Shown here piece by piece: positions 19,551 through 29,020 of a stretch of DNA of 39,736 nt. The notes beneath the pieces were generated by a model, which saw only the letters and a program-made list of their open reading frames with translations, was not told where the DNA came from and made no database searches. How positions within the stretch are numbered: the stretch's first letter is position 1; each line of letters opens with the position of its first letter. Both the position numbers and the translations under genes were made by a program. This DNA comes from Methanosarcinales archaeon (GTDB lineage Archaea > Halobacteriota > Methanosarcinia > Methanosarcinales > Methanogasteraceae), in the NCBI GenBank assembly GCA_021159385.1, contig JAGGRW010000200.1:1-39736 (forward strand), given 5' to 3'.

Positions 19551-19869
19551 AAACCACGTCCCCCTTCCTGCTGTAGTAAAAATGCGCAACCAGAAAACTC
19601 CCGATCATCACTCCGGAAACAGCGGCGATAACCAGACGGGCAGTCAACAGTTCCGGTCTGAATATGCACACAAACGCCAGAGTCCCAACAGTCACAAATG
19701 TAAGAACCCATGACCTGCTCAACGATTGCCTCGTAATCCTGTCGGTCCGCTCGTCAAACTCGATCTCGTCTACGTGCTTATACCCCCGCCGCAGCCTGCG
19801 GACCGTTTCATAGAGCACCACGATCACCACGAAATACAGATACCAGATCCGGAAATCGCCTTCCTGCAT
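19549..19869 (-). CDS. Divergent DUF2178-like membrane protein
   Basis: IEFDERTDRITRQSLSRSWVLTF...AHFYYSRKGDVV; same position and ending as the paralogues; ATGA overlap. Confidence 0.65.
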   Translation of the reverse strand: MQEGDFRIWYLYFVVIVVLYETVRRLRRGYKHVDEIEFDERTDRITRQSLSRSWVLTFVTVGTLAFVCIFRPELLTARLVIAAVSGVMIGSFLVAHFYYSRKGDVV

Positions 19870-19873
19870 ATTA

Positions 19874-20230
19874 TCACTTCTCCCAGATTCCCAACAGTCC
19901 GAGCAAAAATCCTATAAGCAGCCCTGCGATGGCGGCTAACGCTATGGCAAGTATGGGGTGGCTATACCAGAATCGGTTATATGCATTATCCACCACACTC
20001 AGTTGATAGAGTTTGTCCCGAACCGGCGGAACCGCCATGAAAAGTATGACTGCTATCAAAAAGAGTATGTGGGTCCAGCTTATCTGGTCCAATTCGACGT
20101 CTCCCTTTAGATAGAAGTAAATAAAACCCAGGATACCGCTGAATAGCAGAAATCCAAAGAGACCTATCGCTTTCAAAGCTGTTTTTACACTTGTTGATTG
20201 TTTACGTTTTTCAGGATCTATGGTTTTCAT
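19874..20230 (-). CDS. Uncharacterised small membrane protein
   Basis: 118-aa ORF with multiple hydrophobic helices, overlapping 20227-20631 by 4 bp within the array. Confidence 0.65.
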   Translation of the reverse strand: MKTIDPEKRKQSTSVKTALKAIGLFGFLLFSGILGFIYFYLKGDVELDQISWTHILFLIAVILFMAVPPVRDKLYQLSVVDNAYNRFWYSHPILAIALAAIAGLLIGFLLGLLGIWEK

Positions 20231-20631
20231 ACGATCTCACCTCTGCGGTTGTAGTACCATTTGAGTATAAGGAATGAATATGCTCCGACAAGCAGGGTTG
20301 TCCAATACATATCTTCAAGTTCAATGCCGAGCGACCAAATTTTGTCTGCCCAAAATAGAATTATTACAGATAACACGACCATCCAGCCAGCATTATATCC
20401 TGCTTTTTCAGTGATTCTTGTAATCCGTTCATCTGCTATAAGCTCTGTTTTTGGTTTTGTCGCGGTGTATACCGCCCTGGTAAATATAAATAGTCCGGCA
20501 AAAATTAAACCAAATCCTATGAAAAATGTGGTTTTAGAGGGTGCTTGAAACATCAACACCACACCCAATAAAACCACCACCAGACCGACTCTTAAAAGTC
20601 GTAAAATATCTTTATCTTTTCTGAATTTCAT
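20227..20631 (-). CDS. DUF2178-like membrane protein
   Basis: MKFRKDKDILRLLRVGL...LIADERITRITEKAGYNAGW...LKWYYNRRGEIV; close to the 21569 copy. Confidence 0.82.
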   Translation of the reverse strand: MKFRKDKDILRLLRVGLVVVLLGVVLMFQAPSKTTFFIGFGLIFAGLFIFTRAVYTATKPKTELIADERITRITEKAGYNAGWMVVLSVIILFWADKIWSLGIELEDMYWTTLLVGAYSFLILKWYYNRRGEIV

Positions 20632-21041
20632 ACGATCTCACCCCTCCGGTTGTAATACCATTTAAATATAAATCGTGAGTATATCCCTACTCCCATGATA
20701 AAGATGCATAGGTCCCTAAGTTCGAGGTTTACTGACCAGATTATATCCACCATGATCACGGTTAATACAAATGACGAAACCATCCCAAATGCAGAATTGC
20801 CCGCCTTTTCATTGATTCTCGTGACCCTTTCATCCGCTACAAGTTCTGTTTTTGGTTTTGATGTTGTCGCAGCATACAACGCTGAAAGCGATGTGATCAA
20901 CCCAATAATAATTAAATATAATCCAGCATAAAACGTAGCTCTATACCCTGTCGGGAATTGAATCGCAAGCATCCCCAATAGAATCAATCCAATACCAATG
21001 CCTAAAGCAAATAAAATCCTTTTATTTGTTCTTATTTTCAT
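20628..21041 (-). CDS. DUF2178-like membrane protein
   Basis: ELVADERVTRINEKAGNSAFGM...FKWYYNRRGEIV; ATGA overlap with next gene. Confidence 0.82.
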   Translation of the reverse strand: MKIRTNKRILFALGIGIGLILLGMLAIQFPTGYRATFYAGLYLIIIGLITSLSALYAATTSKPKTELVADERVTRINEKAGNSAFGMVSSFVLTVIMVDIIWSVNLELRDLCIFIMGVGIYSRFIFKWYYNRRGEIV

Positions 21042-21063
21042 TTACATCGCCCGCGTTCTCAAA

Positions 21064-21174
21064 TTAAAACACGAAGTCACCCAACGACTCCGCTACTCTT
21101 ATCAGCTCGTCCGTCTCAAGTTCCTCCTGAGTCAGGCTGTATCGCGCCCACAGTTCCTCGATTCTGGTTTTCAC
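21064..21174 (-). pseudogene. Truncated XRE HTH remnant fused to a lipoprotein-tail-like sequence
   Basis: GTG start: VKTRIEELWARYSLTQEELETDELIRVAESLGDFVF*; first part matches the 18951-19148 regulator, second part matches the tail of the 22822-23916 protein (EKDELVNVAESMT). Confidence 0.75.
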
Positions 21175-21572
21175 ACGATATCCTCCCTTCGATTATAATA
21201 CCATCTGAGTATAACAAACGAAAGCATTCCAACAAAGAAAATATCAGGTGAAACGCTCTTATAGCTAAGATCTAATCTCCAGAACATAGCTATTGATTGA
21301 ACAAGAGCCCCGGTCCCAAGGAGAATCCAGAACGCGTGATAACCTGCCTTTTCATTGACTCTCACAGACCTTTCGTCCTGTATCAGATCTTCTTTTCTTG
21401 CTGCTGTGATGATGGCTATGATGATCGCAATAATCCCCGCGATGATCAGGACCGAACCGATCCCGAAATAGGTAGGACCGGAAAGAAAACTCATTATGAG
21501 GATACCGGCGAGGATTAATAGAACAGCAATGCCTGAGAAACGCAGGATATCTTTATCTTTTCTTATTTTCAT
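21171..21572 (-). CDS. DUF2178-like membrane protein
   Basis: MKIRKDKDILRFSGIAVL...[20 protein letters not shown]...[12 protein letters not shown]. Confidence 0.82.
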   Translation of the reverse strand: MKIRKDKDILRFSGIAVLLILAGILIMSFLSGPTYFGIGSVLIIAGIIAIIIAIITAARKEDLIQDERSVRVNEKAGYHAFWILLGTGALVQSIAMFWRLDLSYKSVSPDIFFVGMLSFVILRWYYNRREDIV

Positions 21573-21976
21573 ACTACATCCCCTCTCCTGTTGTAGTACC
21601 ATCTGAATATAAACCAGGAATATATTCCTACTAACAGGGTTGTCCAGTACATATCCTCAAGTTCGAGGTCTAATGACCAGATTTTATCTGCCCAAAACAG
21701 AATCATTACAGCTAACAAAACCAGCCAGCCTGCAGTATAACCTGCTTTTTCATTGATTCTCGTAACCCTTTCATCTACTATAAGTTCTGTTTTTGGTTTT
21801 GTCGCGGCGTGTGACGTCATGACAAACATAAATAGCCCAGTAAAAGTTAAACCAAGTCCTATGAAAAATAGGGCTTTAGATTGTGCTTGAAATATCAACA
21901 TAACCACACCCAACAGAACCGACCCCAGACCAATTCCTGAAGTGAGTAAAATCTTTTTATCGGTTCTTATTTTCAT
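21569..21976 (-). CDS. DUF2178-like membrane protein
   Basis: ELIVDERVTRINEKAGYTAGWLV...[12 protein letters not shown]. Confidence 0.82.
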   Translation of the reverse strand: MKIRTDKKILLTSGIGLGSVLLGVVMLIFQAQSKALFFIGLGLTFTGLFMFVMTSHAATKPKTELIVDERVTRINEKAGYTAGWLVLLAVMILFWADKIWSLDLELEDMYWTTLLVGIYSWFIFRWYYNRRGDVV

Positions 21977-21977
21977 T

Positions 21978-22373
21978 TTATTTACCCTCTACCCTGTTGT
22001 AATACCATCCAAGTATAACAAACGAAAACACACCGATAAGAAGAGTCGCCGAGAGCGTACCTCTAATTTCAAGATTGTATAACCCTCTTTCATCTGCCAG
22101 TAACAGCAGTCCGCCAGACATTACAATTATCCAGAATGCGGCATATCCCGCCCTCTGATCATTTTTCTCTGTCCTTTCATCAGGCAGGACTTCTGTTTCC
22201 GGTCTTCGCATGGCGTACAATGCTGAACCAAGCATGATCAGTCCGACCCAGATAAGAGAACAGTGCTTAAAATCATAACTATGAAGACAATTGATTATGC
22301 CCCCCAAAACCATCACGGTTCCTGCCAGTAAGCCCCCTATAACGAATGCATCCTTGTGGTTTCTAATTTTCAC
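21978..22373 (-). CDS. DUF2178-like membrane protein
   Basis: GTG start (V)KIRNHKDAFVIGG...EVLPDERTEKNDQRAGYAAFW...LGWYYNRVEGK. Confidence 0.78.
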   Translation of the reverse strand: MKIRNHKDAFVIGGLLAGTVMVLGGIINCLHSYDFKHCSLIWVGLIMLGSALYAMRRPETEVLPDERTEKNDQRAGYAAFWIIVMSGGLLLLADERGLYNLEIRGTLSATLLIGVFSFVILGWYYNRVEGK

Positions 22374-22780
22374 TGAATCACATCCCCTTTTCTGTTGTAG
22401 TACCACCTGAGTATGTTCCGCGAAATTATCCCGACAAACATCGCCGCATAGTACATATCCGCGATTTCGATTCCAATCGACCATGCCCGATCCGACCCGA
22501 ATAGAATAGTCATGGATATCAGAACCATCCAGTATGCGGAGTTGCCCGCCCTCTCATTGATTCTTGCAATCCGTTCGTCCGCTACGAGTTCTGTTTCCGG
22601 TTTCGTTGTGGCGTGTAACAATATAGTAAATATAAGCATCCCGGCAACGATCAAACCCATACTAAAGAAGAACTGGGCTCTGGAAGGCGTCCAAAAAGCC
22701 AGTATAGCTACACCCACCGCGATCACGCTTATACTTACCCCCATAGACAGTTTAATCTTCGTATCTGTTCTTATATTCAT
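22370..22780 (-). CDS. DUF2178-like membrane protein
   Basis: ELVADERIARINERAGNSAYWM...LRWYYNRKGDVIQ. Confidence 0.82.
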   Translation of the reverse strand: MNIRTDTKIKLSMGVSISVIAVGVAILAFWTPSRAQFFFSMGLIVAGMLIFTILLHATTKPETELVADERIARINERAGNSAYWMVLISMTILFGSDRAWSIGIEIADMYYAAMFVGIISRNILRWYYNRKGDVIQ

Positions 22781-22821
22781 CCGGTATCACCCCTTCCCGC
22801 ACAAAATAAAAAAATACGGAG

Positions 22822-23916
22822 TCATGTCATCGACTCCGCTACGTTCACCAGCTCGTCCTTCTCAAGCCCACCAGACAGCGAATAATCGATGCCATCTGCG
22901 CTCCACTGAAGCGTGTTCATACCGAACATGGACGTAAACTCTCCGTCAGTGCCATTGATGCTCACAATCTCGGGTTCGCCCATTCGCGGTCCGGACTGTT
23001 CCGTATCGTCACTGATCCACTCTGAGAGATACAATCGCTCATCTCCGTTCGTATATTTCAGCGATACGACCTCCCGCTCGCCACCAGTCACCATTGCATG
23101 GTCGTCTAATTCGTATCCTTCCGGCAGATATGACGGGGTTCTCAGATCGAATGTGAGGTTCGCCCTCGCTTCCTCAAGCGTCATCTTCTCAGGCATCCTA
23201 TCCTCAAACGATTCCTCCACGACCTCAGCACCAACCGGTGCCTCGAATATGAACTCGCTGTCAGGGATGCCGGTGTTAAACGTTATATCCCGGTATTCAA
23301 CCTTCACCATTGGATTGCCGTCCGCATCGTACATCTCCGTCCCGAGCAGCATCCAGTTTTCACGATCGACCCATACGCGTGTCTTAGCGATGAATTTACG
23401 CTTAGATTCATCCTTGGGCGTTGCCTCGATCACATAAGTGCTCCGCCCGCCGACATTCTCGGTGCCCTTGTATGATATGTCGTTCTCATCCATGAGATCC
23501 TTTACGATGCTGGTGTAATCCATCTCAAACGGTTCATCCCCCATATCAGGGAGTTCCGTCTTCGTCACCTGATTCTTTGCAGGGTCGTACATCCACATCG
23601 TGCTGCCATTCCTGATCATCACCGTGCCTGCAAATTCGGCTGGCTCGATGAATTCGGAGCGGGTTTTATCCGGCATTTTGGTCATGATCGTTGCATGCGT
23701 GGTTTCGGTTTCCCCGCCATACGACGATGTCATGACCATCGTGGCTGAAAAGTCCTTTATGCTCTCCTGCTTCGCTTCCATCCTGGCAGCGATCTGGTCT
23801 GCGGACATTTCAGACATCTGATCGACGCATCCTGTGAACAGGACGGCTGCAAGGACGATTGCGACTGCTGCGATCTGTTTCGTCCGTCTCTCCATTTGTT
23901 TCGTCTGTTTCTTCAC
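22822..23916 (-). CDS. LolA-like lipoprotein with DUF4367-like C-terminal domain
   Basis: Lipobox VLFTGC; SMWMYDPAKNQVTKTELP, KTRVWVDRENWMLLGTEMYDADG; C-terminal PSYLPEGYELDD domain. Confidence 0.82.
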   Translation of the reverse strand: MKKQTKQMERRTKQIAAVAIVLAAVLFTGCVDQMSEMSADQIAARMEAKQESIKDFSATMVMTSSYGGETETTHATIMTKMPDKTRSEFIEPAEFAGTVMIRNGSTMWMYDPAKNQVTKTELPDMGDEPFEMDYTSIVKDLMDENDISYKGTENVGGRSTYVIEATPKDESKRKFIAKTRVWVDRENWMLLGTEMYDADGNPMVKVEYRDITFNTGIPDSEFIFEAPVGAEVVEESFEDRMPEKMTLEEARANLTFDLRTPSYLPEGYELDDHAMVTGGEREVVSLKYTNGDERLYLSEWISDDTEQSGPRMGEPEIVSINGTDGEFTSMFGMNTLQWSADGIDYSLSGGLEKDELVNVAESMT

Positions 23917-23971
23917 CTGTTTTCACCTTCTTATGCTGTCTCTGTTGTTGAAGTTACTTATTTCTAACTCC

Positions 23972-23991
23972 ATGTTAGATATAGTTAACAT
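23972..23991. promoter_or_regulatory. Candidate operator ATGTTA-GATATAGT-TAACAT
   Basis: 6-8-6 perfect inverted repeat upstream of the lipoprotein start at 23916. Confidence 0.6.
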
Positions 23992-24264
23992 CAAGGTATA
24001 AAAGGGTTTCGGGGTCGGGTGCAAGACCCGGTACGTAAAAGTTTCAAAAACAGTGTCGGTAGCAATAGTTCCGAAAGCCGCTTTTCGGATCGACAGTGAT
24101 GCGGAAGCGTTGCGCAGCAGCGCCGGAGGCATAAAAATTGCCAGAAACAGACCCATTTCCCGGGAAACCCAATAATTTTACGCCGCGGAGGAGTCCCCCG
24201 CAACCCCCACAAAAGACTTAATACCAAATCACAAGAATCAACATCACAAGAGGTGCATAACAAT

Positions 24265-26172
24265 ATGGCAAAAATCCTGGGAATTGATCTTGGAACCACG
24301 AACTCCTGCATGGCTGTGATGGAAGCGGGCGAGCCCACCATCATACCGAACGCCGAGGGTGGAAGAACAACTCCTTCTGTCGTCGGATTCTCGAAGACCG
24401 GAGAGCGGCTGGCAGGGCAGATTGCAAAGAGACAGGCGATATTAAATCCGGAACGGACAGTCTCTTCAATCAAACGGCACATAGGCGAGAAGGACTACTC
24501 CGTAGACATCGATGGCAAGAAGTATTCGCCGCAGGAGATCTCTGCCATGATCCTGCAGAAGATGAAAGCCGATGCGGAGGCGTATCTGGGAGAGACGATA
24601 ACAGATGCCGTGATAACGGTGCCCGCGTACTTCGATGACTCCCAGCGGCAGGCGACAAAGGACGCCGGGGCAATAGCCGGGTTCGATGTGAAGCGGATCA
24701 TAAACGAGCCGACTGCGGCTGCGTTCGCTTATGGACTCGACAAGGACGAGGGCGAGCAGACCATCATGGTCTACGATCTCGGTGGTGGCACGTTCGATGT
24801 CTCGATACTTGAGCTTGACCCGAGTATCGGAACGTTCGAGGTGAAATCCACGTCCGGAGACACTCATCTCGGCGGGGACGACTTCGATCAGAAAATTGTG
24901 GATTACATCGTCTCCGAATTCAAGAAACAGGAAGGAATCGATCTATCCCCGGACAAGTCAGTGATGCAGCGGCTCACCGATGCTGCCGAGAAGGCGAAGA
25001 TCGAGCTTTCAGGCGTTGTCACGTCAACGATCAGCTTGCCATTCATAACGGTTGGTCCCGACGGGCAGCCAAAGCATCTCGAGATTACGCTCACTCGTGC
25101 GACATTTGATGAACTGACCGCAGACCTTGTGAATCGGACGATAGCGCCGATGGAGGATGCGCTCAAGAGCGCGGGACTCTCAAAAGGTGCGATCGACCGC
25201 GTACTCCTCGTTGGCGGCTCAACCAGGACGCCATCGATAATCGACGTAGTCGAGCGGATCACCGGAAAGAAGCCATACAAGAACATCAATCCCGACGAGG
25301 CTGTCGCTATGGGCGCGGCGATCCAGGGCGGGGTGCTCTCAGGCGATGTGAAAGACGTGCTGCTTCTGGATGTGACGCCGCTTGCGCTCGGAATCGAGAC
25401 GCTCGGCGGGGTTGCGACGCCACTGATCGAACGAAACACAACGATTCCGACGAAGAAGAGTCAGATATTCTCAACGGCAGCGGACAACCAGCCATCTGTC
25501 GAGATTCACATCCTGCAAGGGGAACGCGGCATTGCATCCGCAAACAAGACGCTCGGCAGGTTCATGCTCGACGGCATCCCGCTTGCTCCGAGGGGAATAC
25601 CGCAGATAGAGGTGACATTCGATATCGATGCGAACGGCATCCTGAACGTGAATGCAAAGGATCTCGGTACCGGAAAGGAGCAGTCGATCACAATCAAGAA
25701 GCCTGGCGGATTGTCCGAAGAGGAGATCAAGCAGATGATCAGGGATGCTGAGGATCATGCTGAAGAGGATAAGAAGCGAAAAGAGGCTGTTGAGACGAGG
25801 AATTCCGCTGAAGCGCTCGTAACCTCCGCTGAAAAGACGCTCAAGGAAGGCGGCGACCTTGTAACTCAGGATCAGCGAGAAACTGTCGAGAACGCGATAG
25901 AAGAGTTGAAGAAAACGCTTGAGAGTGGTGCTGGTGGCGAAGGTGAGGGCGAGGGCGCTGACACGCAGGAGATAAAAAAGAAGACAGAGGCGCTGACAGA
26001 GGCGATCTACCCAATCGCATCCGCCATGTACGAGAAAGGCGCGGCAGATCAGGCAGCAAGCCATGGCGCAGGCCAGGCGACAGGAGCGGAAGGTGCAGAG
26101 GGCGCAGCTGGCGGCGAAGGCGGAGATACTGTAGTCGATGCCGATTACGAGGTCGTGGACGACGAGAAATGA
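24265..26172 (+). CDS. dnaK: Molecular chaperone DnaK (Hsp70)
   Basis: [48 protein letters not shown]-terminal [13 protein letters not shown]. Confidence 0.97.
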   Translation: MAKILGIDLGTTNSCMAVMEAGEPTIIPNAEGGRTTPSVVGFSKTGERLAGQIAKRQAILNPERTVSSIKRHIGEKDYSVDIDGKKYSPQEISAMILQKMKADAEAYLGETITDAVITVPAYFDDSQRQATKDAGAIAGFDVKRIINEPTAAAFAYGLDKDEGEQTIMVYDLGGGTFDVSILELDPSIGTFEVKSTSGDTHLGGDDFDQKIVDYIVSEFKKQEGIDLSPDKSVMQRLTDAAEKAKIELSGVVTSTISLPFITVGPDGQPKHLEITLTRATFDELTADLVNRTIAPMEDALKSAGLSKGAIDRVLLVGGSTRTPSIIDVVERITGKKPYKNINPDEAVAMGAAIQGGVLSGDVKDVLLLDVTPLALGIETLGGVATPLIERNTTIPTKKSQIFSTAADNQPSVEIHILQGERGIASANKTLGRFMLDGIPLAPRGIPQIEVTFDIDANGILNVNAKDLGTGKEQSITIKKPGGLSEEEIKQMIRDAEDHAEEDKKRKEAVETRNSAEALVTSAEKTLKEGGDLVTQDQRETVENAIEELKKTLESGAGGEGEGEGADTQEIKKKTEALTEAIYPIASAMYEKGAADQAASHGAGQATGAEGAEGAAGGEGGDTVVDADYEVVDDEK

Positions 26173-26978
26173 CGCAGTCCCGGTCACTGCCCTCCCTGTC
26201 CCTGCGAGACGTTAGCTTCTCGTCACTCTGCGTAACGGATGACCCGTTTGCGTGGGCTCACAGACTCGAGGACATCGGCTTCGGCGGCTGGGAGGTCGTG
26301 CAGGAAGGAAAGCAGGTCGTAGACGACCGGAACATCGGAAAAATGCGCGAGGTCTGTCATACGACAGACCTTGCGATAACGATCCACCTGCCGTTTTCAG
26401 ATCTCAATCTCGCCAGCATGAACCAGCCGATCTGGGAGGAGGTCATGCGGCAGCATAAGTCCTGCATCCGGATTGCTTCCGAGTTCGCGGACCTGATGGT
26501 TGTGCATCCGGGCTACCTCTCGCCTATCGGGGCGCAGATGCCCGATCTTGCGTGGCAGCAGAACATCACCGGGTTGCAGCAGTTGTGCGACTTCGCTAGC
26601 GATTTCGGGGTCAAGATCGCTGTTGAGAACATGCCACGGATGGAGCTCGTCTTCGGAAGGGAACCCGGGGAGATGGCTGGCATGATAGAACTCGCAGATC
26701 GTGAGAATCTCGGCATGACGCTTGATCTTGGACATGCGCACACGACCGGCACGCTCTCCGAGTTTCTACTGATGAAAGAGATCGTGCATGTGCATGTGCA
26801 TGACAACAAAGGGAGGAGGGATGAGCATCTGCCGATCGGAGCTGGCACGATTGCGTGGGATCCTGTGATTAGTGAGTTACGCAAGCGGCACCGCGGGTGC
26901 AGGTTCGTAATCGAAGCGAGGAGTCTTGCGGAGGGGAGCGAGAGTCTGGAGCGGCTGCGTGAGATGGGGTGGCGGTAG
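26169..26978 (+). CDS. Sugar phosphate isomerase/epimerase (xylose isomerase-like TIM barrel)
   Basis: [63 protein letters not shown] overlap with dnaK. Confidence 0.82.
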   Translation: MTQSRSLPSLSLRDVSFSSLCVTDDPFAWAHRLEDIGFGGWEVVQEGKQVVDDRNIGKMREVCHTTDLAITIHLPFSDLNLASMNQPIWEEVMRQHKSCIRIASEFADLMVVHPGYLSPIGAQMPDLAWQQNITGLQQLCDFASDFGVKIAVENMPRMELVFGREPGEMAGMIELADRENLGMTLDLGHAHTTGTLSEFLLMKEIVHVHVHDNKGRRDEHLPIGAGTIAWDPVISELRKRHRGCRFVIEARSLAEGSESLERLREMGWR

Positions 26979-27151
26979 CGCTGTAGTGAAGTGGTATCGG
27001 AGAGCCAGTGTTCATCCTCTGGCAGTGGGACCTTTTCGCACAAAATGAAAAATACAATCAACCGCAGATGAACGCAGATTTGTTAACTCTGGCATCTTTG
27101 TCGCATCTGCGGCTATTCAGATGTCATGAAATTTAGGGCACCACTCGTTTT

Positions 27152-27904
27152 TCAGTCTTTCCCTTTGCCCATTCCAAGCGTGCTCAGCATCTCTACCGGG
27201 AGCGGAATCACAACGGTCGTCGCCTTCTCCTCGGTCGCATCCTTGATCGTCTGGAGCGTCCGGATGTATAGAGCGCCGTTCTGCTCGTTTAACACCTTCG
27301 CAGCATCTGCCAGTTTGATTGATGCCTGCAACTCGCCCTCAGCGTTTATAACCCGTGCTCTCCGGTTCCTTTCCGCCTCTGCCTGCGACGCCATTGCGCG
27401 CTGCATCGCCTCAGGGAGTTCGACGTCTTTTATCTCGACAGCTGAAACCTTGATCCCCCATGGATCGGTGGCTTCGTCGATGATCTCCTGGAGCCTCTTG
27501 TTGATCTTATCCCGCTCGGAGAGAACCTCGTCCAGTTCGACCTGCCCGACGACGCCGCGGAGCGTTGTCAGCGCCATCTGCGCGGTTGCAGCCGAATAAT
27601 GCTCGACCTGTACAACCGCCTTGCTCGGATCCATCACCCGGTAATAGACGACAGCGTTCACACTCGCTGTTACATTATCCTTGGTTATGACCTCCTGCGG
27701 CGGGATATCAAGCACGATCGTCCTCAGATCGACCTTCTGCATCGTCTCGAGTAGCGGGATTATGAAGAAGAGCCCCGGACCACGTGCGCCGACCAGTCTG
27801 CCGAGCCGGAAGATCACGCCGCGCTCGTACTCCTGAACGATCTTTACTGCGCTTCCGAGAACGAGAAGCGCTATTAAAACTATAGGTATTAAATATCCTT
27901 CCAT
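27152..27904 (-). CDS. SPFH/stomatin-like slipin
   Basis: IVQEYERGVIFRLGRLVGARGPGLFFIIPLLE, VNAVVYYRVMDPSKAVVQVE, AEAERNRRARVINAEGE. Confidence 0.92.
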   Translation of the reverse strand: MEGYLIPIVLIALLVLGSAVKIVQEYERGVIFRLGRLVGARGPGLFFIIPLLETMQKVDLRTIVLDIPPQEVITKDNVTASVNAVVYYRVMDPSKAVVQVEHYSAATAQMALTTLRGVVGQVELDEVLSERDKINKRLQEIIDEATDPWGIKVSAVEIKDVELPEAMQRAMASQAEAERNRRARVINAEGELQASIKLADAAKVLNEQNGALYIRTLQTIKDATEEKATTVVIPLPVEMLSTLGMGKGKD

Positions 27905-27990
27905 GGTATCACCCGGATACCAATGGTCTTCGTGGTTTATAATGATTTGTGCTGTATGGGGCTGGAGTGGTTGGCGGTGTTGGTGCGAGA

Positions 27991-28034
27991 CTGGTGTGTG
28001 GCTGGTGTGTGGCTGGTGTGTGGCTGGTGTGGTT
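27991..28034. repeat. 11-bp tandem repeat (CTGGTGTGTGG)n
   Basis: Three perfect copies plus one degenerate copy, upstream of the IMPase start. Confidence 0.85.
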
Positions 28035-28110
28035 GGGTTGGTATGTGCTTGGTGTGGAGCCGCTCCACGCCATCGGAAACACTATTACACCGCGCAGCCA
28101 TCGTTTGAAT

Positions 28111-28923
28111 ATGGACGACCTCCTGACACTCGGAAACAAGATCTCCGCCGCAATCACTGATGCGATCGCGCCCATAATCGGCACACCGGAGTCCGGAAAA
28201 GTGCTCTACACCGGCGCAGACGGCACGCCCACGAAGATGATCGACGAGGTGGCAGAAAACGCCGCGCTCAATGTCCTGCGGGACGATGGGCGGAAGATAC
28301 TACTTGTGAGCGAGGAATGCGGCGAGAAACTGATTCATGGAGAGAAAACTGACGTTGCAGGTGGCGACATTGACTTCACGCTCGTTCTCGACCCGCTCGA
28401 TGGGACGTTCAACGTAATTTCCGGAATTCCGTTCTATTCAGTCTCAATAGCAGTAGGGGAACGCGATCTCTCTGACATCTCATTCGGATTCGTGCAGAAC
28501 CTCCATTCAGGCGACGCCTATCACGCAGAGGCAGGAAAAGGCGCGTACCTCAACGGAAAGCGCATCAAGGTCTCAACGAATGACGATTTGCAGAAGTTGA
28601 GCGTCACTGCTTATGCCTATCGGACGGACTCAACGAAGGTGGCTGATCTCGGAAGAACCGTGCGGAGGATCAGGGTTCTCGGGAGCGCGTCGCTTGAGCT
28701 CTGTTATGTCGCAAGCGGAGTCCTTGATGCGTTTGTTGACTTTCGCAGGTATCTCCGGGTGGTTGATATCGCTGCCGGAAAGTTCATCGTGGAGGAGGCT
28801 GGCGGGAAGGTCACAGACACTGTGGGTGCGCAGCTTCGTGGCGAACTCTCGATCACGTCGCGGGTGGATATGGTTGTCTCCAACGGGCCGGTTCATGAAC
28901 GGTTGCTGGAACTGATCGCATAG
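28111..28923 (+). CDS. Bifunctional inositol-monophosphatase/fructose-1,6-bisphosphatase family
   Basis: ILLVSEECGEK, LDPLDGTFNVISGIPFYSVSIA, GSASLELCYVASGVLDAFVD; start moved inside the track ORF. Confidence 0.9.
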   Translation: MDDLLTLGNKISAAITDAIAPIIGTPESGKVLYTGADGTPTKMIDEVAENAALNVLRDDGRKILLVSEECGEKLIHGEKTDVAGGDIDFTLVLDPLDGTFNVISGIPFYSVSIAVGERDLSDISFGFVQNLHSGDAYHAEAGKGAYLNGKRIKVSTNDDLQKLSVTAYAYRTDSTKVADLGRTVRRIRVLGSASLELCYVASGVLDAFVDFRRYLRVVDIAAGKFIVEEAGGKVTDTVGAQLRGELSITSRVDMVVSNGPVHERLLELIA

Positions 28924-29020
28924 TTGGGATAGCCAGACCGTGGAAGCGACCCGAATATTGTATACCGTGTACACCGCTAACGCTTTTCAATAATTCGGAG
29001 ATGCTGTGTACTCCAGGTTC

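Noticed and set aside
23991-24482. Minus-strand [17 protein letters not shown]... and other antisense ORFs over dnaK
   Set aside because: Antisense to a clear, highly conserved dnaK; codon-bias shadow ORFs without recognisable domains.
27949-28110. N-terminal extension of the IMPase ORF (LVCGWCVAGVW...)
   Set aside because: It is the translation of an 11-bp tandem repeat; the family N-terminus begins at 28111 (MDDLLTLGNKI).
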